Assembly (NCBI GenBank): GCA_023653025.1
Contig: JAMNXS010000014.1
Location: forward strand, 1-52,596
Reading direction: 5' to 3'
Source of the DNA: Burkholderiaceae bacterium
GTDB taxonomy: Bacteria; Pseudomonadota; Gammaproteobacteria; Burkholderiales; Burkholderiaceae_D
DNA length: 52,596 nt
Made by a program: the position numbers and the translations under genes
Notes under the pieces: generated by a model
Database searches by the model: none
The model's input: only the letters and a program-made list of their open reading frames with translations
Told to the model about the DNA's origin: nothing
Part shown: positions 41,289 to 50,830 of the stretch, one piece after another
Layout of the letters: every line of letters begins with the position of its first letter
Position numbering within the stretch: the stretch's first letter is position 1

Positions 41289-41322
41289 AAAAAACCCGGC
41301 TTGCGTGCAAAGCGAAGCCGGG
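41289..41322 (-). terminator. Intrinsic terminator of the metH SAM-II leader
   Basis: On the minus strand CCCGGCTT/AAGCCGGG forms an 8-bp perfect stem followed by six T, 34 bases ahead of the metH ATG and directly after the aptamer. CGCCCG at the 5' flank of the stem is complementary to CGGGCG in the aptamer P1 3' strand. Confidence 0.85.
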
Positions 41323-41331
41323 CGTGCGTTC

Positions 41332-41402
41332 CGCTTTAGCAGTATTTTTTGGGGAGGCTCCCCCGCGCCCGCAAGCTGGCATTGACCATGTCAAATCGGC
41401 GC
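41332..41402 (-). ncRNA. SAM-II riboswitch upstream of metH
   Basis: The minus strand has P1 GCGCC/GGCGC, loop GATTTGAC, the GCTTGC segment, an A-rich stretch (AAAAAATAC) and the 3' GCTAAAGCG. It matches the metX element in all conserved blocks. It differs by about nine extra bases in the first loop (ATGGTCAATGCC in place of CTTA) and by a longer inserted hairpin (GGGGGAG/CCTCCCC). Confidence 0.85.
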
Positions 41403-41409
41403 TACGCGG

Positions 41410-41415
41410 ATTATA
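41410..41415 (-). promoter_or_regulatory. -10 box of the metH leader promoter
   Basis: A perfect TATAAT on the minus strand, eight bases ahead of riboswitch P1, overlaps the region just after the fmt stop codon. No good -35 box is visible at 16-18 bp, so activation by a regulator such as MetR is possible. The predicted start point coincides with the first bases of the aptamer. Confidence 0.6.
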
Positions 41416-41422
41416 CGGGAAT

Positions 41423-42379
41423 TCAAGGGCTTAGCTTCAGTTGCTGCCCTGCCTGCAATGGAAATCCCTGGAGGAAGGCCGCCGCCGGCAGGCGCTTGCC
41501 GCCCGGCTTCTGCAATTCGGTCAGCCGCAGCGCGCCCACGCCGCAGCCGACCATCACGCCGTCGGCGTCCACCGCGAGCACGCGGCCCGGTTCGCCGCCC
41601 ATGGCAGCGCCATGCGCGCCCCAGACTTTGAGCGTGACGCCGTCGATCTGTGCCGACGCCCCGGGAAAAGGGTTGAGCGCGCGGATGCGGCGCAGCAGGA
41701 CCTCGGCCGGCAGCCGGAAATCGAGCGCGGCCTCCTCTTTCGCGATCTTTGCGGCATACGTGACGCCGGCGGTCGGTTGCGGCGTGCGTGGCAGGCCGCC
41801 GTCGGCCAGACGCCGCAACGCGTCGACGATCAGCCGGCCGCCGAGCGCGGCAAGGCGGTGGTGCAGGCTGGCCGTGGTGTCGCCCGCCGTGATCGGCTCG
41901 CGGGCCGCAAGCAGCATGTCGCCGGTGTCGAGACCCGCATCCATCTGCATGATGGTGATGCCGGTCTCGGTGTCGCCCGCCTCGATCGCCCGGTGAATGG
42001 GTGCTGCGCCGCGCCAGCGCGGCAGCAGCGATGCATGGATGTTGATGCAGCCCAGCGGCGGGATGCCGAGCACCGACGCCGGCAGGATCAGGCCGTAGGC
42101 GGCCACCACCATCACGTCGTGCGGGGTGGCGCGCAGAAGCTCGTGAGCCTGCGCCGCATCCTCCGGGTGCTTGCCATCACGCCGCAGCGATAGGGGTTGC
42201 GCGACCGGCATGCCGTGCCTGATCGCCAACTGTTTGACCGGCGACGGCTGCAACTGCATGCCGCGTCCTGCCGGGCGGTCGGGCTGGGTCAGCACCAGCG
42301 GAATCTCGAAGCCCACGTCGTGCAGCGCCGCCAGCGCGACGGCGGCAAATTCCGGCGTGCCGGCGAAAACGACCCGCAT
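41423..42379 (-). CDS. fmt: Methionyl-tRNA formyltransferase
   Basis: Formylates initiator Met-tRNA. The 318 residues are standard. [19 protein letters not shown] opens the N-10-formyl-THF-binding domain, and the catalytic [18 protein letters not shown] and AGLDTGDML follow, with a C-terminal OB-like domain (about 208-318). It lies two bases after def and is expressed with it. Confidence 0.97.
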   Translation of the reverse strand: MRVVFAGTPEFAAVALAALHDVGFEIPLVLTQPDRPAGRGMQLQPSPVKQLAIRHGMPVAQPLSLRRDGKHPEDAAQAHELLRATPHDVMVVAAYGLILPASVLGIPPLGCINIHASLLPRWRGAAPIHRAIEAGDTETGITIMQMDAGLDTGDMLLAAREPITAGDTTASLHHRLAALGGRLIVDALRRLADGGLPRTPQPTAGVTYAAKIAKEEAALDFRLPAEVLLRRIRALNPFPGASAQIDGVTLKVWGAHGAAMGGEPGRVLAVDADGVMVGCGVGALRLTELQKPGGKRLPAAAFLQGFPLQAGQQLKLSP

Positions 42380-42381
42380 CG

Positions 42382-42915
42382 TCAGCGGGCCGCGACCGCG
42401 ACCCGGTCCTTCTTGAGCTCGCGCTCTTCCTTGACCAGCTTGGTCTTGATGCGGTTGCGCTTGAGCGGCGACAGGTATTCGACGAAGACCTTGCCCATCA
42501 GGTGGTCCATCTCGTGCTGCACGCAGACGGCCAGCAGGCCATCGGCATCGAACTCCTGCGGCTTGCCGTCGGCGTCGAAGGCCTTCACTCGCACGCGCGC
42601 CGGACGCTCGACGCCGTCGTAGATACCGGGAACCGACAGGCAGCCCTCGTCATAGACCTGCCTGTCTTCGCTGGCCCAGACGATCTCGGGATTGACCAGC
42701 ACCCGCAACTGATCGCGCGTGTCGGAAACGTCGATCACGATCACCCGCTCGTGCGCATCGACTTGCGTGGCAGCCAGACCGACACCGGGCGCCTCGTACA
42801 TGGTCTCGGCCATGTCGGCGACAAGTTTCCTCAAGCGATCATCGAACGACGTCACCGGCTTGGCAATCTTGTGCAAACGCGGATCGGGATAACGCAGGAT
42901 AGGTAGCAGGGCCAT
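42382..42915 (-). CDS. def: Peptide deformylase
   Basis: Removes the N-formyl group from nascent proteins. The 177 residues from ATG 42915 ([20 protein letters not shown]) carry all three metal-site motifs: [17 protein letters not shown] and HEMDHLMG. An upstream in-frame ATG at 42933 is unlikely. Paired with fmt in the usual def-fmt order. Confidence 0.97.
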   Translation of the reverse strand: MALLPILRYPDPRLHKIAKPVTSFDDRLRKLVADMAETMYEAPGVGLAATQVDAHERVIVIDVSDTRDQLRVLVNPEIVWASEDRQVYDEGCLSVPGIYDGVERPARVRVKAFDADGKPQEFDADGLLAVCVQHEMDHLMGKVFVEYLSPLKRNRIKTKLVKEERELKKDRVAVAAR

Positions 42916-43070
42916 ACAGCTTTTGCGCAACAAAGGCGAAAAATTCTCGGGGAAAACGGGCTGTCATGTCCGGGAACGCAGCGTCGTCATGCAAAATCTG
43001 CAACGCATTGGCAGGAACAAAACCGGCAGCAATTCATGCCCGGCCCGTAGCCGACGAGAGTGGAGAATCA

Positions 43071-44126
43071 ATGAAAAAGTGTAGCACAGCCGCCGTCGCG
43101 CTTTCGCTCGCGCTGACCCTCCACGCGCCATGCGCCGAGGCCGGCCCGCAGTGCATTTTTCTTGATGCGGCGCCCGACAGCCACCGGGTCGTGCCGGGCG
43201 ACACGCTGTGGGGGATCGCCGGCGCCTTCCTCGCGAACCCGTGGTGCTGGCCGGCGGTCTGGGCGCCGAACCGGGGCCAGATTCCCGATCCCCATCGCAT
43301 CTATCCGGGACAACTGATCGTGTTCGACCGGCAGCAGCAGCGGCTCGGTGTCGCGCCGGCCACCGCAGCCCCAAGCGTCCTCGCCCGTCAGCAGCGCTCG
43401 CCTGCGGCGCGCAGCGAATCCCTCCGCGCTACGCCGATACCGGCCATTGATCCGGCATGGCTGCGTGCGGCGGCGCAGCTGAGCCTGGTCGCAGGCGGCG
43501 CGCCGGCCTCGCCGCGCATCGTAGGCTTTGCCGACGGCCGTCGCATTGCAGCCGCCGGCGACACCGCGCTGGTCGACGGAAAAGCCGCCGACCGGCGGGA
43601 TGTGGTGCGACCGCTGCCGCCGATCGTCGACCCGGACGATGGCAGCGTGCTGGCGCTGCCGCTTCGGCATGTCGGACAGGCGGAGTACGTGCGTACCGAC
43701 GAGGCCGGCCTGGCGCTGTACCGGATCGTCGCTGCCCGCAGCGAACTGGTCGCCGGCGACCTGCTGGCTGCGCCAGCGCCGGCGCTGGCCGAGGGGATGC
43801 CGAGCCTGCATCCGGCGCCGCCGCTCGAGGGCCGCGTGGCGGCCATACCGGATGGCAGGCATTGGGCCGCGCAGCGCGATCTCGTTGCGCTCAACCGCGG
43901 GAGCCGTGCCGGCCTGCGGGCAGGCAGCCTGGTAGCGGTGGTACGGCAAGTTAGAATCACAGCCCATGATCCACAGCACCAACCGCCGCCCGCCCCCTCG
44001 ACGCCCATCGCCACGCTCGTGGTCCTGCAGGCGCTCGAACGCGTGTCGCTGGCGCTCGTGCTGCGCAGCGACGACGCCTTTTCGGTCGGCGAGCGCGTGC
44101 AATCGGTCGAAGCGGGCACGCAATGA
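43071..44126 (+). CDS. LysM peptidoglycan-binding protein
   Basis: A 351-residue exported protein with a signal peptide (about 1-24) and one LysM domain (about 36-85, HRVVPGDTLWGIAGAFL and RIYPGQLIVF). The large C-terminal part has no named domain that I recognise. The start ATG 43071 has GGAG upstream. This family is regularly found ahead of dprA in betaproteobacteria. It overlaps dprA by four bases. Confidence 0.9.
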   Translation: MKKCSTAAVALSLALTLHAPCAEAGPQCIFLDAAPDSHRVVPGDTLWGIAGAFLANPWCWPAVWAPNRGQIPDPHRIYPGQLIVFDRQQQRLGVAPATAAPSVLARQQRSPAARSESLRATPIPAIDPAWLRAAAQLSLVAGGAPASPRIVGFADGRRIAAAGDTALVDGKAADRRDVVRPLPPIVDPDDGSVLALPLRHVGQAEYVRTDEAGLALYRIVAARSELVAGDLLAAPAPALAEGMPSLHPAPPLEGRVAAIPDGRHWAAQRDLVALNRGSRAGLRAGSLVAVVRQVRITAHDPQHQPPPAPSTPIATLVVLQALERVSLALVLRSDDAFSVGERVQSVEAGTQ

Positions 44127-45280
44127 GCGACGCTGACGAACTGGCCGACTGGCTACGGCTGGTAATGACCGACGGCGTCGGCCCGCAAACCGCGCGCCTG
44201 CTGCTGTCGCGCTTCGGGCTGCCGGGCGACGTGCTGGCGGCCGGCTTTCCCGCCCTGCAGAAATGCGTGCCCGAAAAAACGGCCCGCGCGCTATGCGGGC
44301 CGGCCCCGGACGCCATCCGGCAGACCATCTCCGCCACGCTGGCCTGGGTCGGGCAGCCCGGCAATCATCTACTGGCCTGGGGCGACGCGGCCTACCCGGC
44401 AGCCCTGCTGACGATTCCGGACCCGCCGCCGCTGCTGTACGCGAAAGGGCGCATCGAGTTGCTGTCGCGGCCCTCGCTGGCCATTGTCGGCAGCCGCAAC
44501 GCGACCGCGCAAGGCATGCAGAACGCGGAGCGCTTTGCCCGTTCACTGAGCGAGGCCGGGCTGACCGTGGTCTCGGGCCTGGCGCTCGGCATCGACGCCG
44601 CCGCGCATCTGGGCGCCTGCAACGCGCTGCCGGACGCCGGCTCCACGGTGGCCATTACCGGCACCGGGCTCGACCTCGTGTATCCGGCGCGTCACCGCGC
44701 GCTGGCACACCGGATCGCGGAGCAAGGCTGTCTGCTCAGCGAGTATCCGCTCGGCACGCCGGCCATGGCCGCCAACTTCCCGCGCCGCAACCGCCTGATC
44801 AGCGGCCTGGCGCTCGGTACGCTGGTCGTGGAAGCGGCGCTGCAGTCCGGATCGCTGATCACGGCGGCCAGCGCACTCGAGCAGGGGCGGGAGGTGTTCG
44901 CGATCCCGGGCTCGATCCACTCGCCGCTGGCCAAGGGATGCCATCGACTGATCCGGCAGGGCGCGAAGCTGGTCGAGTCGGCACAGGACATCATCGAAGA
45001 GTTGCGCTGGCAGCCCGCGCGCCTGAGCTCGGCATCGCAGGCGGATGAGTTGCCGGCAAGCGGCAGCGTGCCGCCGATGCAGGGCGGCGCGGGCGGGGCC
45101 GATGCCGATCCCGCCCATGCCCCGCTGCTCGCGGCGGCCGGCCACGACCCGGTATCGGTCGATGAATTGGCCGCACGTTGCGGCATGCCGGCATCGGAAG
45201 TGCAGGCCGCTCTGTTATCGATCGAACTGCAAGGCGGAATGGAAAGATTGCCGGACGGCCGTTATCAGAAAATGGTCTGA
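44123..45280 (+). CDS. dprA: DNA-processing protein DprA
   Basis: Loads RecA on incoming single-stranded DNA during transformation. The 385-residue protein has an N-terminal SAM-like domain (1-80), a Rossmann core with IVGSRNATAQGMQNAE and VVSGLALGIDAAAH, the FPRRNRLISGLA DNA-binding loop, and a C-terminal winged helix (about 325-385, VDELAARCGMPASEVQAALL). Confidence 0.96.
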   Translation: MSDADELADWLRLVMTDGVGPQTARLLLSRFGLPGDVLAAGFPALQKCVPEKTARALCGPAPDAIRQTISATLAWVGQPGNHLLAWGDAAYPAALLTIPDPPPLLYAKGRIELLSRPSLAIVGSRNATAQGMQNAERFARSLSEAGLTVVSGLALGIDAAAHLGACNALPDAGSTVAITGTGLDLVYPARHRALAHRIAEQGCLLSEYPLGTPAMAANFPRRNRLISGLALGTLVVEAALQSGSLITAASALEQGREVFAIPGSIHSPLAKGCHRLIRQGAKLVESAQDIIEELRWQPARLSSASQADELPASGSVPPMQGGAGGADADPAHAPLLAAAGHDPVSVDELAARCGMPASEVQAALLSIELQGGMERLPDGRYQKMV

Positions 45281-45359
45281 CCATTTTCCGGGGCAATAAA
45301 GGCATGCGCTCGCCACCCATTTTTCCGGGCGTGAAAAAATCATAATGAAAAACTCAAGC

Positions 45360-45385
45360 CCATGAAAACAAAAGGTTTTTCATGG
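45360..45385. repeat. Inverted repeat in the dprA-smg gap
   Basis: CCATGAAAA (45360-45368) and TTTTCATGG (45377-45385) are perfect 9-bp arms with an 8-base spacer in a 190-base AT-rich intergenic region. No T tract follows in the dprA direction, so it is more like an operator or a stabilising hairpin than an intrinsic terminator. Confidence 0.55.
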
Positions 45386-45470
45386 CGTTATCCGTTTTGT
45401 CATAGCACCGGCTCAAAAGATTTTCCGGTCGCTGCTTGTGCCGCCCCGAAGATGCGGCTACATTAGCCGT

Positions 45471-45947
45471 ATGTTTGAGGTGCTCGTTTACCTTTACGAA
45501 ACGTACTACCGGCCCGACGCCTGCCCCGATTCGGCGGCCCTGGCGAAAAAGCTGTCGGCAGTCGGTTTCGAGGAAGAGGAAATCTCCGAGGCGCTCGGCT
45601 GGCTGACCGACCTTGCCGAAACCACCAACGAGATGTTCAGCCAGCAGGCGCACCAGACCGCCTTCTCGTTCGGCTCCCGCGTCTACGCGGACAGGGAATA
45701 CGACATGCTCGGCACGGCCGCCATCGGCTTCATCGAGTTCCTTGAATCGGCCGATGTCATCAACACCATCCAGCGCGAGATCGTCATCGAGCGCGCGTGC
45801 GCGGTCAACGAATCGCCGATACCGCTCGACAAGCTGAAGGTCATCGTGCTGATGGTGCTGTGGAGCCAGGGCAAGGAGCCGGACAGCCTGATGTTCGACG
45901 AATTGTTCGGCGACGATGACGAGTCCGGGCCGCCTGTCTACCACTGA
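45471..45947 (+). CDS. smg: Smg family protein (DUF494)
   Basis: A 158-residue protein starting [20 protein letters not shown], with [18 protein letters not shown] and the C-terminal LFGDDD stretch. The family sits between dprA and a topoisomerase gene in beta- and gammaproteobacteria. Function unknown. The ATG at 45471 is chosen by homology; the longer frame is AT-leader sequence. Confidence 0.93.
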   Translation: MFEVLVYLYETYYRPDACPDSAALAKKLSAVGFEEEEISEALGWLTDLAETTNEMFSQQAHQTAFSFGSRVYADREYDMLGTAAIGFIEFLESADVINTIQREIVIERACAVNESPIPLDKLKVIVLMVLWSQGKEPDSLMFDELFGDDDESGPPVYH

Positions 45948-45996
45948 ACGCCTTCCAAGCTGCCTGCGGCAGCCGCCGGCAACGGTCCGACCCCGG

Positions 45997-46026
45997 TTGC
46001 AGATTCTTCGCCAACCCGCTTATCAT
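45997..46026 (+). promoter_or_regulatory. Possible promoter for topB
   Basis: TTGCAG (45997-46002) and TATCAT (46021-46026) are 18 bases apart in the 191-base smg-topB gap, giving a leader of about 105 bases. The match is moderate and read-through from smg is also possible. Confidence 0.4.
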
Positions 46027-46138
46027 TGGCCGCATTTAGCCAGCCGCCGCCTGCCGCAGCGCGTCCCGCACAGAATTTTCGAGGCTCCGCAGCCGATGCC
46101 GCTGCCTGCCGCCCCCAGTTCCCGAACCCGGATCAACC

Positions 46139-48868
46139 ATGACCAAGACTCTCATCATCGCCGAGAAGCCCTCTGTCGCGAACGACATCGCGAAGAGCCT
46201 CGGCGGCTTCACCAAGCACGATGAGTATTTCGAATCGGACGACTATGTACTGTCGTCGGCGATCGGCCATCTGGTCGAAATCGCTGCGCCGGAAGAGCAC
46301 GACGTCAAACGCGGCAAATGGTCCTTCGCCAATTTGCCGATGATCCCGCCGTACTTCGCGCTCAACCCGATCGCCAAGACCGAGTCGCGGCTGAAACTGC
46401 TGAACAAGCTCATCAAGCGCAAGGATGTGGGCGCGATCATCAATGCCTGCGACGCCGGGCGCGAAGGCGAACTGATTTTCCGGCTGATCGTCCAGTATGC
46501 GAAAGCCAAGCAGCCGATCCGGCGGCTGTGGCTGCAGTCGATGACGCCGGGCGCGATCCGCGACGCGTTTACGCACCTGCGCGACGACAACGACATGCTG
46601 CCGCTGGCCGACGCCGCACGTTGCCGCAGCGAGGCCGACTGGCTGATCGGCATCAACGGCACCCGCGCGATGACGGCCTTCAACTCGAAGGAAGGCGGCT
46701 TTTACCTGACCACTGTCGGCCGCGTGCAGACGCCGACGCTGTCGATCGTCGTCGAGCGCGAGGAGAAGATCAAGCGATTCGTCCCACGCGACTACTGGGA
46801 AGTAAAGGCGGAGTTCATTTGCGCGGCAGGCGTCTACGAAGGGCGCTGGCTGGATACAAAATTCAGCAGCGACGACAGCGACCCCGACAAGAAGGCAGAG
46901 CGGCTGTGGAGCAAGGCCGCCGCCGAATCCATCGTCGCCGCCTGCCGCGGCAAGCCGGGCAAGGTCAGCGAAGAAGCCAAGCCGACCACTTCGATCGCGC
47001 CGGCACTGTTCGACCTGACCAGCCTGCAGCGCGAAGCCAATGCGCGCTTCGGCTTCTCGGCCAAGAACACGCTGGGCCTGGCCCAGGCACTGTATGAAAA
47101 GCACAAGGTACTGACCTATCCGCGTACCGACTCCAAGCACCTGCCGGAAGACTATATCGGCACGGTGAAGCAGACGCTCGAGTCGCTCGGCGAGATGAAC
47201 AACTACTACCCGTACTCGGCCCAGATCCTCAACAACGGCTGGGTGCGGCCGAACAAGCGCATCTTCGACAACACGAAGATCAGCGACCACTTCGCGATCA
47301 TCCCCACCGGCCAGCTACCGAAAAGCCTGTCGGAGCCGGAGCAGAAGCTGTACGACCTCGTCGTGCGGCGTTTCATGGCGATCTTCTTCCCGCCGGCCGA
47401 GTACCTGGTCACGACCCGCTTCACCGAAGTATCCGGCCACCAGTTCAAGACCTCGGGAAAGATACTGACCAATCCGGGCTGGCTCACGGTCTACGGCAAG
47501 GAAGCCGTCGATCCGAATGCGAAGGAGGGCGAGGGCAGCGGCATGCTGGTGCCGGTCGCACCGAACGAATCGGTCAGGACCGACAAGGTCGAAGCCGCCG
47601 GCCTGGTCACCAAGCCGCCGGCGCGCTATTCGGAAGCAACGCTGCTGTCGGCGATGGAGAGCGCGGGCAAGCTGGTCGACGACGAAGGCCTGCGCGATGC
47701 GATGGCCGGCAAGGGTCTCGGCACGCCGGCCACCCGAGCGGCCATCATCGAAGGCCTGCTGAACGAGAAATACCTGATCCGCGAGGGCCGCGAACTGATC
47801 GCGACCGCAAAAGCCTTCCAGCTGATGACTCTGCTGCGCGGCCTCGGCGTGGCCGAACTGACGGCGCCGGAGCTGACCGGCGAGTGGGAATTCAAGCTTG
47901 CGCAGATGGAGCGTGGCGGCATCAGCCGCGACGAGTTCATGCGCGAGATCGCGCAAATGACTCAGACCATTGTCAAGCGCGCGAAGGAATACGACAACGA
48001 CACCATCCCCGGCGATTACGCAACGTTGACGACGCCCTGCCCGAATTGCGGCGGCGTGGTGAAGGAAAACTACCGCCGCTTTGCCTGCACGAAGTGCGAA
48101 TTCTCGATGAGCAAGGTGCCCGGCGGACGCCAGTTTGAAGTGGCCGAAGTCGAAGAGCTGTTGGCCAACCGGACGATCGGCCCGCTGCAGGGCTTCCGCT
48201 CGAAGATGGGCCGGCCGTTCGCTGCGATCCTGAAGATCTCGCGCGACGAAGACATCGACAACTGCAAGCTCGAGTTCGACTTCGGCCAGTCGAACGACGA
48301 CGACGAGAACGCGGAAGCGGTCGATTTCAGCGACCAGACGCCGCTCGGCGCCTGCCCGAAGTGCGGCAGCGGGGTCTACGAGATGGGGCTGGCCTATGTC
48401 TGCGAGAAGACCGCGGCGCGCCCGAAAGCCTGCGACTTCCGCAGCGGCCGCATCATCCTGCAGCAGGAAATCCTGCCCGAGCAGATGGCCAAGCTGCTCC
48501 ACGACGGACGCACAGACCTGCTGCCGGGTTTCGTATCGCAGCGCACGCGCCGTCCGTTCAAGGCCTTTCTCGTCAGGGGCAAGGACGGCAAGGTCAGCTT
48601 CGAGTTCGAGGAGCGCAAGGCCAAGACACCGGCCCGGGGCGAAGGTGGCAACGAAGCCGAGCCTGCAGCAACCGCTGCGGCAAAGCCGCCCGCGAAGACT
48701 GCCGGAGGAAAAGCGGCAACCAAGACGGTGACGGCCGTCGCGAAGAAAGCGCCGGCAAAGAAAACACCAGCTAAATCGTCAACGAAAACACTAACGAAAA
48801 CGGCCGGCAAGACTGCCGTGGCGAAAAAAGCCGTCGCGAAAAAGACCAGCGTCAAGAAAGCCGCCTGA
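46139..48868 (+). CDS. topB: DNA topoisomerase III with a histone H1-like tail
   Basis: Type IA topoisomerase that decatenates DNA. The 909-residue protein has a Toprim domain with AEKPSVANDIAKSL and CDAGREGELIFR, the catalytic Tyr327 in LTYPRTDSK, and two C-terminal zinc-finger-like Cys clusters (CPNCGGVVKENYRRFACTKC and CPKCGSGVYEMGLAYVC). The last 85 or so residues are a Lys/Ala/Thr-rich tail (repeats such as AKKAPAKKTPAK) resembling histone H1-like proteins. Enteric TopB lacks such a tail. Confidence 0.95.
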   Translation: MTKTLIIAEKPSVANDIAKSLGGFTKHDEYFESDDYVLSSAIGHLVEIAAPEEHDVKRGKWSFANLPMIPPYFALNPIAKTESRLKLLNKLIKRKDVGAIINACDAGREGELIFRLIVQYAKAKQPIRRLWLQSMTPGAIRDAFTHLRDDNDMLPLADAARCRSEADWLIGINGTRAMTAFNSKEGGFYLTTVGRVQTPTLSIVVEREEKIKRFVPRDYWEVKAEFICAAGVYEGRWLDTKFSSDDSDPDKKAERLWSKAAAESIVAACRGKPGKVSEEAKPTTSIAPALFDLTSLQREANARFGFSAKNTLGLAQALYEKHKVLTYPRTDSKHLPEDYIGTVKQTLESLGEMNNYYPYSAQILNNGWVRPNKRIFDNTKISDHFAIIPTGQLPKSLSEPEQKLYDLVVRRFMAIFFPPAEYLVTTRFTEVSGHQFKTSGKILTNPGWLTVYGKEAVDPNAKEGEGSGMLVPVAPNESVRTDKVEAAGLVTKPPARYSEATLLSAMESAGKLVDDEGLRDAMAGKGLGTPATRAAIIEGLLNEKYLIREGRELIATAKAFQLMTLLRGLGVAELTAPELTGEWEFKLAQMERGGISRDEFMREIAQMTQTIVKRAKEYDNDTIPGDYATLTTPCPNCGGVVKENYRRFACTKCEFSMSKVPGGRQFEVAEVEELLANRTIGPLQGFRSKMGRPFAAILKISRDEDIDNCKLEFDFGQSNDDDENAEAVDFSDQTPLGACPKCGSGVYEMGLAYVCEKTAARPKACDFRSGRIILQQEILPEQMAKLLHDGRTDLLPGFVSQRTRRPFKAFLVRGKDGKVSFEFEERKAKTPARGEGGNEAEPAATAAAKPPAKTAGGKAATKTVTAVAKKAPAKKTPAKSSTKTLTKTAGKTAVAKKAVAKKTSVKKAA

Positions 48869-49048
48869 CCAGCCGCCTGACCCGATCCCGCCGGCCAACC
48901 GACGGCAGCGCCTTGCGTGACCTCAACCACGCCGGCGCTGCCCCGAACTTTTCATTCCCGTCCCGCTTCTACTCTCTGCATCAGCAATGCAGTCCTTTCG
49001 GTACGCGCCACCGTGCGTACCGCCATTTGAAACTTGCGGGAGTGACTT

Positions 49049-49474
49049 ATGACGAAATGGATGTTACCCATAGCCTGTGTGGTGCTGCTCGGCGCATGCA
49101 CAGGCATGACAGGCGGAGGCTCGGGCTCCGGTATGAGCGGCAGTTCCGGTACGAGCAGTTCCGGCACCAGCTCAGGCAGCGGCACCTCGGGTATGCCGTC
49201 AGACAGCAGCATGAGTTCGGGCGGCACTTCCTCGAGCGGGACATCGGGCAGCACCACACCGGCCGCCGAGTCGAGCAGCAGTCCGTCCAACGTAGACACG
49301 CGACGGCCGGAAGCATCGGGCGGGTCCAACATGCCATCCGGTTCCTCGGGCACAAGTGGCAGTTCATCCTCCGGCTCGTCGGCCGGCGGCATGGGCACCG
49401 ACACCCCGAGCACCACCAGTCCCACGCCCAGCACCTCGCCGGGCCCGAGCACCAGCCCGAGCACGGGCCAGTAA
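49049..49474 (+). CDS. Ser/Gly/Thr-rich low-complexity lipoprotein
   Basis: A 141-residue protein with a signal peptide and lipobox LLGAC placing the lipidated Cys at 17. The mature 125 residues are almost entirely Ser, Gly, Thr and Pro in imperfect repeats (SGTSSSGTSSGSG, SPTPSTSPGPSTSP). GGGAG precedes the ATG. It may be a flexible surface spacer. The repeat DNA is prone to length change. No homologue recognised. Confidence 0.7.
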   Translation: MTKWMLPIACVVLLGACTGMTGGGSGSGMSGSSGTSSSGTSSGSGTSGMPSDSSMSSGGTSSSGTSGSTTPAAESSSSPSNVDTRRPEASGGSNMPSGSSGTSGSSSSGSSAGGMGTDTPSTTSPTPSTSPGPSTSPSTGQ

Positions 49475-49609
49475 GCGTCCGCCTGAGGACACTGCCCGGC
49501 ACCGCGCGCGCCCTGCGCGCAGCACGGCAAAGCGCGACGCGTACGGGCACCTTGGTTGCGCAGGGGATGGGTTACACTGTGGCGCCAGCCATCGCGTGTC
49601 CATCCCCTC

Positions 49610-50830
49610 ATGTTTAATTCCCGCCAGCCGCCGCGACTGCAATCGGTACTGATTGCCAGCGGCATCATTCTTTCGCTTGCGATGGGCGTGCGCCACGGCT
49701 TCGGCTTCTGGCTGCAGCCGATGTCGCAGCACCACGAGTGGACACGCGAAACCTTCTCGCTGGCCATGGCCATGCAAAACCTGCTGTGGGGCGTGTTCGG
49801 TCCGTTCGCCGGCATGGCGGCCGACCGCTTCGGCGCCGCGCGCGTGGTGTTCGGCGGCGCACTACTCTACATGGCCGGCCTGCTCTGGATGGCCGTGGTG
49901 GGCGACGGGCAGTGGTTCGCGCTTGGCTCCGGCGTGCTGATGGGTGCCGCCATGGCCTGCACCGCCTTCGGCGCCTTGTCCGGCATCGTCGGCCGCACTG
50001 CGCCAGTCGCGCAGCGCTCGTGGGCTTTCGGCCTGCTGGGCGCAGCCGGCTCGTTCGGCCAGTTCGCGATGGTGCCGGTCGAGCAGATGCTGATCGACGG
50101 CGCCGGCTGGCAGTCTGCCCTCTACTGGCTGGCGGCGCTGGTGGTGGTAACGATGATGCCGCTGTCGCTGCTGCTGCGCGAGCCGCCGCCCGCGGCCGGT
50201 TCACAGTCGCATCAACAGAGCATTGTCGAGGCGGTGCGCGAGGCTTTCGGCCACCGGCCCTTCCAGCTGCTGGTCGCCGGCTATTTCGTCTGCGGCTTCC
50301 AGGTGGTATTCATCGGCGTGCATCTGCCGGCCTACCTGAAAGACCAGGGCATCGTCGATCCGCAAGTGGCTGTGATCGCGCTGGCGCTGATCGGGCTGTT
50401 CAACATCTTCGGCTCGTTCTACGCGGGCAAGCTCGGCGGCCGCCTGCCCAAGCCCTCGCTGCTGTCGGGCATCTACTTTGCACGCGCGCTCATCATCGCC
50501 GCCTTCGTCTTGCTGCCGCTGTCGCCGCTGTCGGTATACGTGTTCGCCGCCAGCATGGGACTGATCTGGCTGTCCACCGTGCCGCTGACGAACGGCGTAA
50601 TCGCCGGCATTTTCGGTGTCCGTTACCTGTCGATGCTGTCGGGCTTCGTGTTCTTCTCCCACCAGGTAGGCAGCTTCCTTGGCGTCTGGCTCGGCGGCTA
50701 CCTGTACACCGTCGAGGGCAGTTACCAGACTGTCTGGATGATCACCATCGCGCTGGGCGTCGGCGCCGGCCTGCTGAACCTTCCGGTCAGCGAGGCGCCG
50801 ATCGAACGCGGGAAGCAAGCCGCGGCATGA
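49610..50830 (+). CDS. MFS transporter
   Basis: A 406-residue, 12-segment carrier from ATG 49610 (MFNSRQPPRLQSVLIASG). The monocarboxylate/oxalate-antiporter-like opening GVRHGFGFWLQPMSQHHEWT and loop motif GMAADRFGAARV are visible. The substrate is not evident. Its stop overlaps the start of the next small gene by four bases. Confidence 0.87.
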   Translation: MFNSRQPPRLQSVLIASGIILSLAMGVRHGFGFWLQPMSQHHEWTRETFSLAMAMQNLLWGVFGPFAGMAADRFGAARVVFGGALLYMAGLLWMAVVGDGQWFALGSGVLMGAAMACTAFGALSGIVGRTAPVAQRSWAFGLLGAAGSFGQFAMVPVEQMLIDGAGWQSALYWLAALVVVTMMPLSLLLREPPPAAGSQSHQQSIVEAVREAFGHRPFQLLVAGYFVCGFQVVFIGVHLPAYLKDQGIVDPQVAVIALALIGLFNIFGSFYAGKLGGRLPKPSLLSGIYFARALIIAAFVLLPLSPLSVYVFAASMGLIWLSTVPLTNGVIAGIFGVRYLSMLSGFVFFSHQVGSFLGVWLGGYLYTVEGSYQTVWMITIALGVGAGLLNLPVSEAPIERGKQAAA

